64,000 nt of DNA from Acheta domesticus (taxonomy: Eukaryota > Arthropoda > Insecta > Orthoptera > Gryllidae). The DNA lies in assembly GCA_031308135.1 (NCBI GenBank), contig JAHLJT010009419.1:36201221-36265220 (forward strand). The letters are read 5' to 3'. The translations under genes and the position numbers were made by a program. Below are positions 24,170 through 36,869 of this stretch, in pieces. Positions within the stretch are counted from its first letter, which is position 1. The number at the start of each line of letters is the position of its first letter. The notes under the pieces were generated by a model. It was not told where the DNA came from and did not search any database. It saw nothing but the letters and a program-made list of their open reading frames with translations.

Positions 24170-24613
24170 GGATTACGCCAATACCCGCCATATTGCCTCG
24201 AGATGCAGGCTTTTAGGCCATTACGTTCAATGCTGGGCTGTCATTGGCAAGTTTGAATGGCTCATCCACGTTGTGTCTTGATTGTGAAACTTTGCGAGTC
24301 TCATGCGCATTCACTAAAAGCACGAGAAAATACAATCTTCGACAGGCGATTGGCAAATAATAAGCAAACTATAGTCCTCATGCTCAACTACTCGTACAAT
24401 GATTATTTTCCCTGTTTACTACATTCACGAACATCATGTACTAGTTAGGAGTCAAGAATTAATGTTGAAATATTAATCTTCTTCTCCATCTGTCAACTTT
24501 TAATAATAGATTTGAATGAAAACATCTTGTTCGAATAGGGCCAACGGTTATTTTCGCCGCGCGCACGCCATGGCAGCGAGCGCTTCTGGAAGTATCCATG
24601 GAAGCAGCAGCGA

Positions 24614-24880
24614 GGCATATTAGCATTCTTTACCTTCATACGGAACCAAGAGAAATTTACAGCTCACCATTGGTTGACGTTTGAAAATGGCCGGGCGCGA
24701 TAGATTCAAATAATGTTCTCAGGTCTAGGCCCACAACTGACTTTGGTTTTCGTTGAAATTATATTTTATTAGAATAGCAAACCAAAATTATAGTCTAAAA
24801 ATTAAACTTAAAATATGAACGTTATCGCTTTTTATTTGTCTACCATCGCAGGAATCAATGTTGGCGGATCGTAACAAATC
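24614..24880 (-). repeat. Dispersed repeat, inverted relative of 1213-1512
   Basis: The reverse complement aligns with 1213-1512 and 27433-27732, including GTCAGTTGTGGGCCTAGACC and AAAAAGCGATAACGTTCATA. The flanks differ, so this is a separate insertion of the same family. Confidence 0.75.
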
Positions 24881-24921
24881 TTCGTTGATCTTATGGTATT
24901 AGGAAAGACGTTTATGTCGTG

Positions 24922-24994
24922 TCATTTGTTGTTGTTGTTGTTGTTGTGTGTGTGTGTGTTTTTGTGTGTGTGTGTGTGTGTTTTGTGTGGGAAA
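24922..24994. repeat. (TTG)n and (GT)n microsatellite
   Basis: TTGTTGTTGTTG followed by GT runs broken by a few T residues. Confidence 0.95.
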
Positions 24995-25545
24995 TGTTTC
25001 CCTTAGTGTTATATGATGTTAATTCGTGAGATATCGTCAATGTGGCCATCAAGGCTTACAACAGACTTCAAATTATTAGTTATTGCAATAAGTGTCCATT
25101 TATGGTGACACAATTACTGGAAACTAAGAGTTTCCAGACATTGAGTTTGTTTGATATCTGTTGTTTTAAATAAATAATTCATTAGATCAATTTTCATTTA
25201 TCGTTCTTTTCTATTGAAGTTCGAAGAAGTAGGGGAAAATGTTAGAAACATTTTTGCTATAGCTCTGACTTTCCTATTCTCAAATGTTTTTTTGATTTTT
25301 GTATATTTTGAATATACTTAAAAATACCAATGGCTCCATGTTTTTCGTAAAGTTTTAATTTTTCCTTATTTTCTGGAACAATATTACTTATTTTCGTTAG
25401 ATTCGTATACATTTTCAAATCAAGCAAATGGAAATATATGTAATAAATTTGTCACCCTAAAATTTCTCCGCATGTAAACAAATACACGTGGTCGTGGCTC
25501 GTTCAAGTTCTTGTCACCACTGTTTTTCAGGAGTAGAACGTGATA
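24995..25545. other. AT-rich intergenic, nothing recognised
   Basis: No gene, repeat terminus or RNA signature found. Confidence 0.4.
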
Positions 25546-25553
25546 CTACTTAG

Positions 25554-26339
25554 CAGTGGCGTAGCGTGACTCACACGTTTGGGGATGCTCAACAATAACA
25601 CAAAAATGTCACTATCAACTACTTCGTCTAACAGGCGAACGCAACACAAGGCAGATACACTGGGACAGGACTACTTCCATTCGATCTCGATTGCTTACGA
25701 CGGTGTAGGCGCTTCCCACAAAATCCTCACAGCAGTTCAGGGCTGCCGATGTCTTGAAAGCAAATTATACAGTGGCTCAGCTTTAATTCTTATACGCGAA
25801 TGGCAATAAGACCATTTGTTAATTTATACATTGCAGACTTAAATAATATGTAATCTATTTAAGAGATAATACAATTTCTTGGATATTAATTAAGAAATAG
25901 TAGTCAGGCACAATTTCTACAGTTTGTACCCATGACCAAGCGGGGACTCCCGAGTGAGAGAGAGAAAGATATTTACTGAACGCCTGAAGTGTGCTGCGCT
26001 CTCGTGCACAAACGAGCTTCTTTCCGTAGTAGAACGCTAGCGTAAAGCAGTCGGGTTTCTCTGGGCCAGGGGTGAAGAGGAGGGAGAGGGGGACCTCGCC
26101 ATCTGCGCATGCGTCATTGCTCGTCGCAATCTGGCGGCAGACGCTGAAGTATTTTAGCTTCCAACCAATCAGAGGCCAGCTTCAACAGCCCGCCGAATTC
26201 AATCATAGGAAATCAATTTTAAATTAATACAAAACGTGTTTCGCTCAACAGACCACTTCTAAGATTATCAATACAGTATTAAAGGTTCTTATATACGGGG
26301 ATGCTCAGCATCTCAGCGTCCCCTGACGCTACGCCACTG
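25554..26339 (-). mobile_element. Complete non-autonomous hAT element (786-bp MITE)
   Basis: Inverted ends CAGTGGCGTAGCGTGACTC (left) and ACGCTACGCCACTG (right), flanked by a perfect 8-bp target duplication CTACTTAG (25546-25553 and 26340-26347). The octamer has T at position 2 and A at position 7, as hAT target sites often do. It encodes no transposase. Subterminal blocks such as GAGCATCCCC are mirrored near both ends. It is the uninterrupted sister of the element at 34371-41289. Its site GCGCTTCC at 25709-25716 is the complement of the octamer duplicated by the hAT inserted in that sister. Confidence 0.95.
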
Positions 26340-26347
26340 CTACTTAG

Positions 26348-27432
26348 GTCCTTTCAAAATGAATTTATTTCTTCTCTGTATGCCACAAAGGAAGTCGAAT
26401 GAAGGTTCTCTTCTGCATTGCAGAGAAATCGGACACAGAGTGACCCTGAAGCTACTAACGATTGTCAACGCATGTCTGAGATAACGCCCGTTCGCCACTG
26501 GCGTCGTGTGGGCGCCGCGCCTTCATGCACGCCAGCTGTCCCCATCAACGCTGTCGTGTTAGATATACTTCTCGGAACAACAGATCACTGTTTCGGCAAC
26601 GAATTTTCGACCAGTGTGCAATTCCCATCTTGAAGGGGAAGGTTATAAATGTTAGTGTTCTTTGTGTTGTATGTGAAATGCGTTGTTTTGGCAACTCCGA
26701 TAAAATGAGTTTTAGGTACACGTTGAACATAATATTAGTGAAGCTCTTCCAGTATATCAGGTTGTAAACATTCGCAGACAAAACACTTAGAAATGGTGAG
26801 AAGAAAGCCCTTTTGAAACTAGCGACTACAAATCCGAGTGACTGTCAGACAGGTGAAAGAACTGACCACCGAATTGACAGGCGTTGGAATCAGTGAGAAT
26901 CATGTATGTAAGTACCTTTATATTTAAGCACATTACATGCATGTTTGATATTTTGGGGTACCGTAGAACAAGTACTAGTTGAGAAATGTGTTATGACAGT
27001 TCGTACCGTAGCACGTGCTTGTATTTGAGCAATATCGCGGCGCGAAAGGTGCAACCAATTTTCACAAGACCATGACTGAAACCATCAGATTAGCTTTCTA
27101 CTTACAAACAAACACATTTCAACCATATGTGGTTTTAGACGTTAAAAAACTTCCACTGGGTTTGTGCGTTTTCCGAATTCTTCTTTCCATGCGTCAGTAT
27201 CATTCATTGAAGAAATAGAACTTCTGATACAAACTACATTATCAGAAATTTCAACAATTTCATTCTCGAAACTTCCAGGAAGTATTTCCGAATTTATTTC
27301 AGAATGCCAAAACATTCTCACAGGTAAACGTAGAACTACAGAAAATATCTAATGCTATAATACGGTCAGAAGTTTCCACAAAATAACAAAGGTAACTCCA
27401 AACGAACGCCTAACCTAATATCATAATATCGA
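26348..27432. other. Intergenic, nothing recognised (copy of 128-1212)
   Basis: As for its counterpart: short, unconserved frames and no supported gene. Confidence 0.5.
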
Positions 27433-27732
27433 CACAGATTTGTTAAAGCGTACCAACATAGATTCCCGCAATGGTAGACTAATAAAAAGCGATAACGTTC
27501 ATATTTTAAGTTATGAAGTATTATTAAAGAAAGAACTAAGTACTTGTTTAATTTTTAGGCTATAATTTTGGTTTGCTATTCTAATAAAATATATTTTCAA
27601 ACGAAAACCAAAGTCAGTTGTGGGCCTAGACCATTATTTGAATCTACCGCGCCCGGCCATTTTCAAACGTCAACCAATGGTGAGCCGTAAATTTCTCTTG
27701 GGTTCCGTATGAAGGTAAAGAATGCTAATATG
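27433..27732 (+). repeat. Dispersed repeat (copy 2)
   Basis: Duplicate of 1213-1512 and reverse-complement relative of 24614-24880. Confidence 0.75.
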
Positions 27733-28030
27733 CCACCCGGAGCGTGCGAGGCGCGCACGGGACCCGCCGAGTGGGGGACATTGTTAGCAGTGGCGAGCGA
27801 GCGGCCGAGCCCAGGCCGTAGGCTTCGCAGACTCCTCAAGGGGTCGCAGGAGCTGGCGGGCACGCCTCTGGGGGAGCAAGCGGGGAGCTTGCACCGCGGT
27901 GGATGGGGACGTCCATCCACACACCTCCACCCCCGAGAGCGGCAGCCGCAGAGGCGCAGTGAGAGCACGCGGCTGGAGCAGTCCAGGACGGGAGGAATTT
28001 GTATGACTTGTACTGTTTGTGGCTGAGAAT
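27724..28030 (+). other. GC/CpG-rich island (copy 2)
   Basis: Counterpart of 1505-1810. It has several one-base indels relative to that copy that change all reading frames, which argues against a maintained protein. An AATAAA signal is present near 28028. Confidence 0.4.
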
Positions 28031-28855
28031 AAAGCTTGGTTTTAAGTGCAGGGTGTTTGCTCTGTCGCCCGTCCAACCCGAACCAATCACGTTTTGCGTA
28101 TAAAATATACAATATTACACCAGATTTATATAATGTTTTCAGACAATGCAATAATTATTTATTTATTTAACGCCAACAATTTAAAAAAATACCCTTTTTG
28201 TGATATTCGCTCAGAGGAAGACCAAGAGAAAATGCAGGTAATGTTAAGAAACAAAGCAAGGGGCCATTTCAGGATTTTCTCAATACATTAAGTACAACCT
28301 GATAAATAAAGATCAATGAAAACTAGAAATTTATTGAAGTTTTTTAACTAGGAACTTTAAAAACAAACTCCTAAACAATTGACTTTATATGTTACATTAA
28401 ATGCAGATACGAAATCTATTTTAAATCTACTTTATTTGAAGTCAAAATTTACGAAACTGCGACTTGTCCTAAGAAAGGTGATTACAACACAAGTGTTCCA
28501 ATTATAATTCAAGGCCCGCTATTAACTACAATGATAAATTTCGAAAGTAAAAGTGTTTACAGAAATGTTATGCATCCTGTGAACTAATATCAACATGAAA
28601 GTGTCATCCCTCCCACAATGAATAGTAAAATTTAAATAAATATTGTAGTACATTGGATCTTTTACAAAGTAGATAAAACGTTTTACAATATTCATATTGT
28701 ATCATTTTATTACAATACTCAGTTGGTTATGGACAGGACTGGAATTTACATGGAAAACCATTTACCCTCAATCCAAGAAAAACATTCGCATGAAATTCCT
28801 AACCTTCGCATCCATTGAGTCAATCTTGGAGAAAGCACGATCCGGGGAGAGGGGT
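28031..28855. other. AT-rich intergenic (copy of 1811-2640)
   Basis: Nothing supported beyond the short repeat near 28240-28300 shared with PIK3R4 intron 15. Confidence 0.4.
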
Positions 28856-29680
28856 GCATTGACCAATCACTAGCACTAAAAATTGTAGTGTCGATATGAT
28901 TGGCGTGAAATATCAAGGGGCGGGAATGAATACCCAGGACGAGGCTTTGTTTACATGAGGGGAAATGCCATCTCTCGTTGCACCAAATTTTCCCCGCCGC
29001 GGGCACGTAGGTGGTCACGATCTCTGATGCAGAGTTGTAGACGATCACTCGCACCCTACGTTTTATGGTGCAACACACATCGTTAATTTCAAGATGAAAG
29101 CAAATGCTAAACCTAGTGTTGCCGAGTACGCTCGGTAACCCACCAGTTGGGTCAATGGCACCTATTCCTATAATGTATTGGGCCACGTGGCGTTCGTATG
29201 AACGTTCCGGATCCCACATACATAAATCCCAACGGGGAACACGGACCCCGTGTCGTGTAGCCTAAGTCCTGGTGATACGTCAAGTTTTAGTCTCAAGGGG
29301 GCCCCGAGCCGACAGGACCTTAATTCGGGTGGCTCCCTTACGGGCTCTCGGCTTCGTCGTGGCAGTGGCTCATTACTCTGGGCAATGAGGACGGATTTGT
29401 CCCAGAGCATGTGAATAGCGCATTGTGTGGACTCCGGTAGTAGCCTGAATAGCTAGTAGTTGGCAGGGCGGCCCACCCAGGCATTGAATGGGGAGGTTGC
29501 TGTGAGGGCAAACTGTATTCCGGCGGGATCCGGATGCCAGCCTGTCGGCATACAAGTGCGTCGGCGGGGGGTGAGGATAAAAGCGAAAAGCTGAGGTGCC
29601 TACTCAGCAACGCACCCTCCTTTTTCTCTCTTTTTTCACACTCATTAGATACGTAGCTAATTATAGCATCAGGGAACAAT
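28856..29680. other. GC-rich block (copy of 2640-3460)
   Basis: Identical to copy 1 over most of its length. Minus-strand frames carry no known domain. A retroelement leader is possible but unproven. Confidence 0.3.
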
Positions 29681-29699
29681 ATTTAATGTAATATTTGGG

Positions 29700-30550
29700 C
29701 TACCTTTATTCAAAAAATGACCAATAAAAAAACTATTTTTTTTAAATTTTGAATAGGTTTCACACTATTTTTTTTTTTGAACTCTTAAATAACTTAATGT
29801 ACTTTATCACAAGGCTCTGTATTAGCAACGAGGACTCAGTTATCCTCGATACGGAGTCTTGTACGTAGTATAGGGAGAGTTATTTAATGCTGCGGAAAAT
29901 CGATTTCGAATTTCAACGGAAATACACGTTTTGGGGATCCCTGATACCGAAAAAGTAGTTCTTTTCAAAACATCGGTCTGTCTGTTCGTCGGTGAACACC
30001 ACAAGCGCCTAAACCGTTTGAAGATTTTTTTTCCAAATTAAAGAAACTTTGAGTTGAACTTCTGACTCGAAGCTTTGAGATTTTGAAAAAACTTCTTTAA
30101 AATTTGGGGTATTTTAATTGAAGCACCCCGGACATTTCAAAATTTTCTCAAAAAGTTCCAAATATTTCCTTTATGGTTCCAAATATTTTCTTTACATTTC
30201 TTGTAAGAATAGAGTAAAATACCCTTATAAAGGTGACTTAGGTCAGACTTTCACGGTCAACTCTGAGTTTCGAAAACTGCAAAAGTTTGAATTTTTCAAT
30301 TGTTTTGTATCTTCCTACAACTACAAACCTAAAGATAGACATTTTTACTTGAAATGAAATTTTGTCTCCATAGTGGCGTCTTTCATTAAGGTCATGTATA
30401 TTTTTACTTTCCCGTATACGTACGTATATATACGCAGATATTCCTTTCTTCCTTTCTGACCACATACCCATTACCTTCGCTGTTGGCAGCATTCGTTCTT
30501 TCTGCGGCCCTAGACAATGGGTTCCACTAACCAACTAACCGCTAACCACT
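29700..30550. repeat. AT-rich repeat relic (copy of 3480-4330)
   Basis: Carries the same GTATAGGGAGAGTTATTTAATG and CGTATACGTACGTATA landmarks as copy 1. No coding capacity. Confidence 0.45.
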
Positions 30551-31003
30551 AAGCAACTGGGATGAGTTTTGCAACACACTACCCATCACTACACAAACCT
30601 CAAAAACAATGTGTTCACCATAATCTATTAACACTACCATACACAAACTCACAAAACACGTACAAACAGCCCACAGAAAGGCGACGCCTGTTTTCTGGCG
30701 CCCGCCCGAAGAGGGTTCACATACTCTTCCTCCAGCTCACTATGGGATGAAAGTGCGCTGTCCTTGGCCAAAAATCATAGCTCAGTTATCTGAGGAGCAA
30801 ATCGCCTGAAATTTGATACACATATAGATCCAGAAAATACAATACATTTTTCACATTATCTATTGTATAATTTCAAGATGGCGGCTCACATACGCATACG
30901 GTCTTCAGACGGGAAAATATAGAAATTAAAAATTCGCATGAAAACTTACGAAATTACTCATCTGTATTTTGAACTTATCTGATCTTTAACCTTTAATAAG
31001 GTG

Positions 31004-31779
31004 TTATTTTGTTGTGAAAGAAATAGTTTGAAATATAAATTGATTCTGGTGCTGGACAAATGAGCATTTTAAATCCTTCAAGCGGAAGTTTCTTTTTCTT
31101 ATTATTATGAACTCCTTTCTGGAGGCTACAGTCGAAATGTTGGGATCGGAAGTTTCCAAAGCTCTGTTGAAAATATCTGTCAAGCTGTGGATTACACTGT
31201 CGTTTATTGCGTGAGTCTCTGAGTCCATTTAGTACAATCTATTTCTGGATTCTGAATCTTCTTCTCCCAGGCATCCGAATGGCCGAATACTGGGATGAAG
31301 AATGTGTTTTCCATTTATAATAACTTTGTGTACACTCATAAGCATAGGGAATTTTGAATAAATACTGTTGCTTGCTCAAATTGTTATCTGGCAAATAGGA
31401 TAATGCTTCGTCATTGGATAATACAGCTGGTAGTTTGATATTTTGTGAAATGCATTTCTTTAAGCTTTCGATGGTCTAGTTGGAGTTTCAGTGACGGGAT
31501 CCAGAACAACAGATAGATCTCTCTTCCCCAAAGCTTGAGCCGATATGTTTGCAGCTTTCACGATTAAATATGCCTGATAGTCGTTTTCGAAGGGCAATTT
31601 TGCAGCCACTCTACGTTTGGACCTCTCAGATTCTCATCATAGGAATGAACAGGTTGCCCTATTTGAGATTTGTCTTCATGTGGTGCAATCGATTTGCTCT
31701 GTGGACACACAAAATTCCCAGAAAACCCTTCAGAATTTTTGATAAGAATGTCTTTAGAGTTCGGTGACCTTCCTGCCAT
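31004..31779 (-). pseudogene. Degenerate ORF of unknown protein (copy 2)
   Basis: Same broken minus-strand frames as 4785-5559. The intact pieces at 31564-31779 and 31004-31228 are unchanged between copies, so the breaks are genuine rather than sequencing errors of one copy. Confidence 0.3.
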
Positions 31780-31892
31780 CGTCTATTAAGTTTGTAGTAA
31801 AAATCTTGTTTTTTTCGTCAAACACTTAATAAGATCTTCAGAGACATTATTACCATTAACATGTATTCATAACATAATTGAAAACTGCACAT

Positions 31893-33278
31893 TCTTGGCA
31901 GACAGCGCTAATACACGTACACCTTGCGCAGTCGAAGAAGTTTCAACTACAATTAAATGCTTGTGTAGCCGCAAAGCGCTGGGCCCTGAACGAATGGGTC
32001 CACCCATTCTAAAGGAGTCCCTACCTGTCATAAGCACGGAGCTTGCGCGAATCTACAATAGCTGCTTTGCACAGCGGTACTTTCCGGAAAATTGGAAACG
32101 CAAGTATTCCCATACTTCCGAAACCCGGTAAAGATTTCACACACGCTGCGAGCCACAGGCCAATCAGTTTTCTTCCTGTTGTGGGAAAAGTATTTGAAAG
32201 GCTTCTACTCGCGCGAATCTAGCTAAGTGTTCTCTCGCGGAATCTTAGCCGAGATGAACAGTTTGCCTTCAGTCCGGGCCATTCCGCTTCTTTACAAGCA
32301 CTTTGTGTGGCTCAGCAGATTTCCGCTGATCTGTTACTTACACAAGATGTACCTGTCATTTATCTCACATAGAGCAAGCCTTTGACAAACTGGCACACAA
32401 CTTATCACAAAACTTCGGCGCTGCCTTCCACAAGACATATCGCATATGCTTAAGTCTTTCCTCACAAACCGCACATTTGTGGTAAATGTGGGAAAAGCGA
32501 GATTATCAAAGCAAAGAATAGAAGCCGGGGTCCCTCCGTTCTCTCTCCGCTGCTGTTCTTGCTTTATATCAATGACATACCACATATACCGTGAATAAGA
32601 CTATTCCTGGACTATTCCTATTCCCTATAGCCGTCATAGCGAGAGGAATAAACCTAGACCACAAACTCAAAATACTTCAACAACAGATGAACTTGACGCA
32701 GAAGTGGGTGGAAGAAAACCACTTGACTTTTTCAGCGGAAAAGTCTCAGGCAATCTGTTACACTCATCGCAAACACAACTGCACAAAGCTATTCACACCG
32801 CCAAAACAAATTGCACTACTAACTCAAAAACTGAAGCGGGCGCCTAAGGCAACTTGTCTCGGTGTCACTTTTGATCGAAGGACGTGCTAGCATTTACATG
32901 TCAGGCGAATTCGATCAAAACTTGAGCAAGGAGTTCGACTGTTACAACCTCTTTTGAGGGAACCTACACGCCCATTGAAACTTCGCCTGGAACTCTGTAA
33001 AACGTGTTGCCGGCCTGTAGCCACAAACTCGGCTTTGACGTGATGGACTACAGAAAAGAAGTACAAGGATACATTTGAGCCAGTTCAGAACAAGAGTTCT
33101 GAGACTCATAGCGCTCCCTCCGTTTCGGAAACGGTTGAAAGTTCTCAGGAAGGAACTTGATAGCGAGACCTTCACTCAATGCTTGAAAAGCTATCGTTTA
33201 ACGAAGCCTATGAAGCCTTTTAAACCAGCGAAACACCGGCATCGCTTAAACAATCAGTTCAACATATCCTCACTATAG
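31893..33278 (+). pseudogene. Jockey-clade LINE reverse transcriptase relic (copy 2)
   Basis: Slightly better preserved than copy 1 at the start. ADSANTRTPCAVEEVSTTIK runs in frame into CLCSRKALGPERMGPP, LARIYNSCFAQRYFPENWK and so on. The C-terminal KPMKPFKPAKHRHRLNNQFN is followed by a stop near 33276. Multiple frameshifts and stops in the palm domain make it non-functional. Confidence 0.8.
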
Positions 33279-33476
33279 GACAAAGAAGACATAGCACTTC
33301 CCTCGGACATTTTGAGGACATAGTGCAACACACACCACAACACAAACTCAGTCACTAACATGCGTAAGTTCAAAAGCCGATTTGGCTACTGACCAAGGGC
33401 CAACACAAACCTACTCCAGCCACTTACACATAACAGTAAAACACGAAATGCGTGCGAACTGCATCTACACATTATA

Positions 33477-33701
33477 CTTGGGTTTTTATTACTTGACGCG
33501 TGGGGGCGTGTCATCACGACGGAATACCTCACGGTATTTCGCGTCGTTCTCGATTGTGCCGTTAGGGATCGCATGATCGCGACTGTATCGAGCACTGCTG
33601 GCGATCATGCAACTCCTAGCGGCGAAACTGAGAACAACACGAAATACAGTGAGATATTCCATCTTGATATGCCCCCACGCGCCACGAAATGAAAACCCAA
33701 G
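33477..33701. mobile_element. TA-flanked palindromic MITE, type D (copy 2)
   Basis: A 225-bp counterpart of 7253-7478 with TA on both sides. Arms CTTGGGTTTTT/AAAACCCAAG, family core in the centre (CTCACGGTATTTCGCGTC, GATCGCGACTGTATCGAGC). Confidence 0.75.
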
Positions 33702-34362
33702 TATATCACACTAACCTCCGGCTAAGCCGAAAAAGGAAAATAGATTTCGTGATATAAACACAGTACACCGTGATATTTTCATGGACAGAAAATATTAAAT
33801 TTTAAATCTGCGCGTTGCCTCCACGGTGTAAGATACACCGTGGATATTTCTCTTTCACCGAAATTCGTACGTATTCCGTGAAACGCTGATTTGCAAAGTC
33901 GTTCATTGTTTTTATATTTTCCACCACCGTTTTTTCCACGGTGTAACTAGGGTTACCAGGTTACACTATTTGAGGGAACCGTTCACTATCTCAATTAATG
34001 ATTCACTAATTAGAAAATGAGAATAGTGAACATATAAAAATCCTTTTTTAACTTGATTAGAGCTGACTTTCCCTTTTGAGAATTCTGGCTATCGTGCAGG
34101 TCGACGCAGTTGTCTTAGTTTTTGCCCCCTACTGAAATCGTTTCAATATTGTGCATCAGTTCCGGTCTCCAATGCTAACCCCAAATTGTTATGAAAAATG
34201 TTTGTGCCGGCGAACGCAACAGAATGGAGGTTGAGGCAGTTAGAAGCGAGCTATACATTTTTTAACATTCCGTGTAAGTGTACGGAGATTTAAGAATGAT
34301 TCAAGAAAGGCTACTCAGTCAATCAAAAAGTGTTGTCGAAAATAGTTAATCGATTGAGTTAA
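33702..34362. other. Intergenic (copy of 7479-8145)
   Basis: No gene. Same small CCACGGTGTA hairpins as copy 1. Confidence 0.35.
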
Positions 34363-35712
34363 ATAATTAGCAGTGGCATAGCGTCAGGGGACGCTAAGAT
34401 TCTGAGCATTCCCGTATATAATATTAATAAAGAACCCTAAATACTGTATTGATAATCTTACAAGTGGTCCGTTGAGCAAAACACGTTTTATATTAATTTC
34501 AAATTGATTTCCTATGATTGAATTCGGCGGGTTGTTGAAGCTGGCCTGTGATTGCTTGGAAGCTAAAATGCTTCTAGCGTCTGCCGCGACATTGTGACGA
34601 GCAATGACGCATGCGCAGATGGCGAGGTACCCCTCCCTCTCCCCTCTTCATCCCTGGCCCAGGGAAACCCGACTGCTTTACGCTAGCATCCACTGCGGAA
34701 AGAAGCTCGTTTGTGCACGAGAGCGCAGCACATTTCAGACGGTCAGTAAATTCTCTCTCTCTCTCTCTCACTCGGGAGTCCCCGGTTGGTCATGGGCACA
34801 AACTGTAAAAATAGTGCCCGTCTACTATTTCTTTATTAATATCCAAGAAATTGAATTATCCTTTAAATAGATTACGAATTATTTTAGTCTGCAATGTATA
34901 AATTAATAAGTGGTCTCATTTCCATTTGCGTGTAAGAATTAAAGCGAAGCCATTGTATAATTTGCTTTCAAGACATGGCAATACTGTCTGCTATGAGGAT
35001 TTTGTGGGATGCGTCAGAGGTGGATTTACGCATAGGCACAGGAGGCACGTGCCTACGGCGGCAAATTTTCAAGGGCAGCAAATTTTCAAAGGTGCAAAAT
35101 TTTCTTGATATTTTCTAAAACAAATTTAGGTTCTCTTAAAACTATAACAGCATAAACAATATTGTTATTTTAAAAAATGATTTAAACGAAACTAAAGCCG
35201 CACCCTCAACCTTTGATTTATAAATTAAGTTTGAATTTCAAATGGGGATATTTTCAATGTTACAGAATAAAAGAAAAGAATCCGTCAACGACTTCTGATT
35301 GGTTGATTGAGCAGAAAGAATTACGTTCTTAGAGTCAGGAGTTTGAATTAGCCAATCAGAAGTCGCTGACGGATTTCGCCATGCATTCATATTGCGCTAT
35401 ATAGAAAGTAGCGACATCTATTACTTCTTGAGTTAAAGTTCTAGAAGACGGATCTGGAAATAACCCTTTTCTTTCTTTGTTACTATTGTTGTGTATTGTT
35501 TATTGTAAGAGTCTGCTGAGTAAAAATGATATTTTGAAGTTTTAAAATGAGTGATTATCGAAAAAGGCTCAGCGGAAGTCAATATGCAAAAATCCGAACA
35601 GAAAAGGAAGAGAAATGTCAAAATGAAATTGACAAAACAAAAAAGATAAATGAATTCTTTAAACCTACATATGAAACTGATCACTGCTGCAGTTCATTCG
35701 ACAATTCTATTA

Positions 35713-36393
35713 GGCCTCATTCACAATGCAAACTTAACCGTAACGTAAGGCCGTAAACTTGGCCGCAAAATTTACACGTAAAAACAAGCATTCACAATGA
35801 CGAACGTAAGTTTCGCCTGAACCAATCAGAATTCAATGTACTGAAACTTGATCGATTCGTCTCTAACATGGTGAAAAGGTCTTTCCACCATGGTTTCTAG
35901 CTTTTTCTTCGAAATTCTTATCGATTTGTCTTTATATACATGCGAGTAGATGTTGTAGTAGTGCTCACATTTCCTTCATCTTATAAGCAAGGATTCTCAT
36001 GAACCAAATTCATGAGTAATTCGTCGGACATAATTAGTTTATTCGCCATCTCAGGTTAAAGTCACAATAAAAATTGTCTAAGTTCTTACATTGAATTCAC
36101 AACACGCATCAAAAGCATTCGTAAACTAGTTCTCTGCATTACAATAACAATGACATAACCACAAATTACCTGAACACAATCTGAAATTGAGCTTCCATGC
36201 TGCTCTCTGATTGGTCTTCGGTAGAATTCCGACGTAAACTTAACGTAAAAGCTTGGAGCTTGCGAACTCTTAAGTTTACGGTCTTACGTCTACGGTTACG
36301 TCAAGGCATTGTGAATGGTCTCGCTTAATAACACATTTCTAGGTTTTGCGGCTACGTTACGTTTACGTTTAAGTTTGCATTGTGAATGAGGCC
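35713..36393. mobile_element. PIF/Harbinger-type MITE (copy 2)
   Basis: A 681-bp element with ends GGCCTCATTCACAATGCAAA/complement and TTA duplication (35710-35712, 36394-36396). Inserted in the hAT transposase region. Confidence 0.85.
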
Positions 36394-36620
36394 TTACTGA
36401 GTTAGTATAAACATATAGATTAGATAACATTTTTTGTTTTCAGCTTGTACTATATTTTTTCCCTGTACTAATAACTTGTGTTAAATAAATGTTAACATTA
36501 ACATATTTTTAATGCAGAGTTGTGTTGCTAAAATATTCTCAAAATACAAAAAATGTTTAGTATAATGATTAGATATTAAATATACTTGACGTGTTGTTTT
36601 ATTCGTTAAAATGAACTATA

Positions 36621-36869
36621 CTGCGATTTTTGTAGGAAGAGCTCTCAAGATAACTCAAATCCTATCTTCGCGATGGAATATGTCACGGTATTCCATATCA
36701 TTCACAGTCGTTCCGCTAGATTTCGCACGATCGCGACCGTATGAAGCAGTGCTTGCGATCATGCGACTTCTACCGGCAAGACCGAGAAAAGACGCGAAAT
36801 GCCGTGACATATTTCATCGCGAAGATGGGATTTGAGTTATCTTGAGAGCCCTTCCTACAAAAATCGCAG
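36621..36869. mobile_element. TA-flanked palindromic MITE, type A (copy 2)
   Basis: 249 bp, essentially identical to 10391-10639, with TA at 36619-36620 and 36870-36871. Confidence 0.85.

Noticed and set aside
24001..24281. His- and Thr-rich ORFs in the three + frames
   Set aside because: Product of the CAC/CCA low-complexity tract; only the first frame upstream of it has any exon-like character.
26340..34370. Composite transposon: 8-kb segment bounded by two inverted copies of the hAT MITE
   Set aside because: Each MITE has its own distinct 8-bp duplication immediately on both sides (CTACTTAG and ATAATTAG), so they inserted independently and do not mobilise the segment between them.
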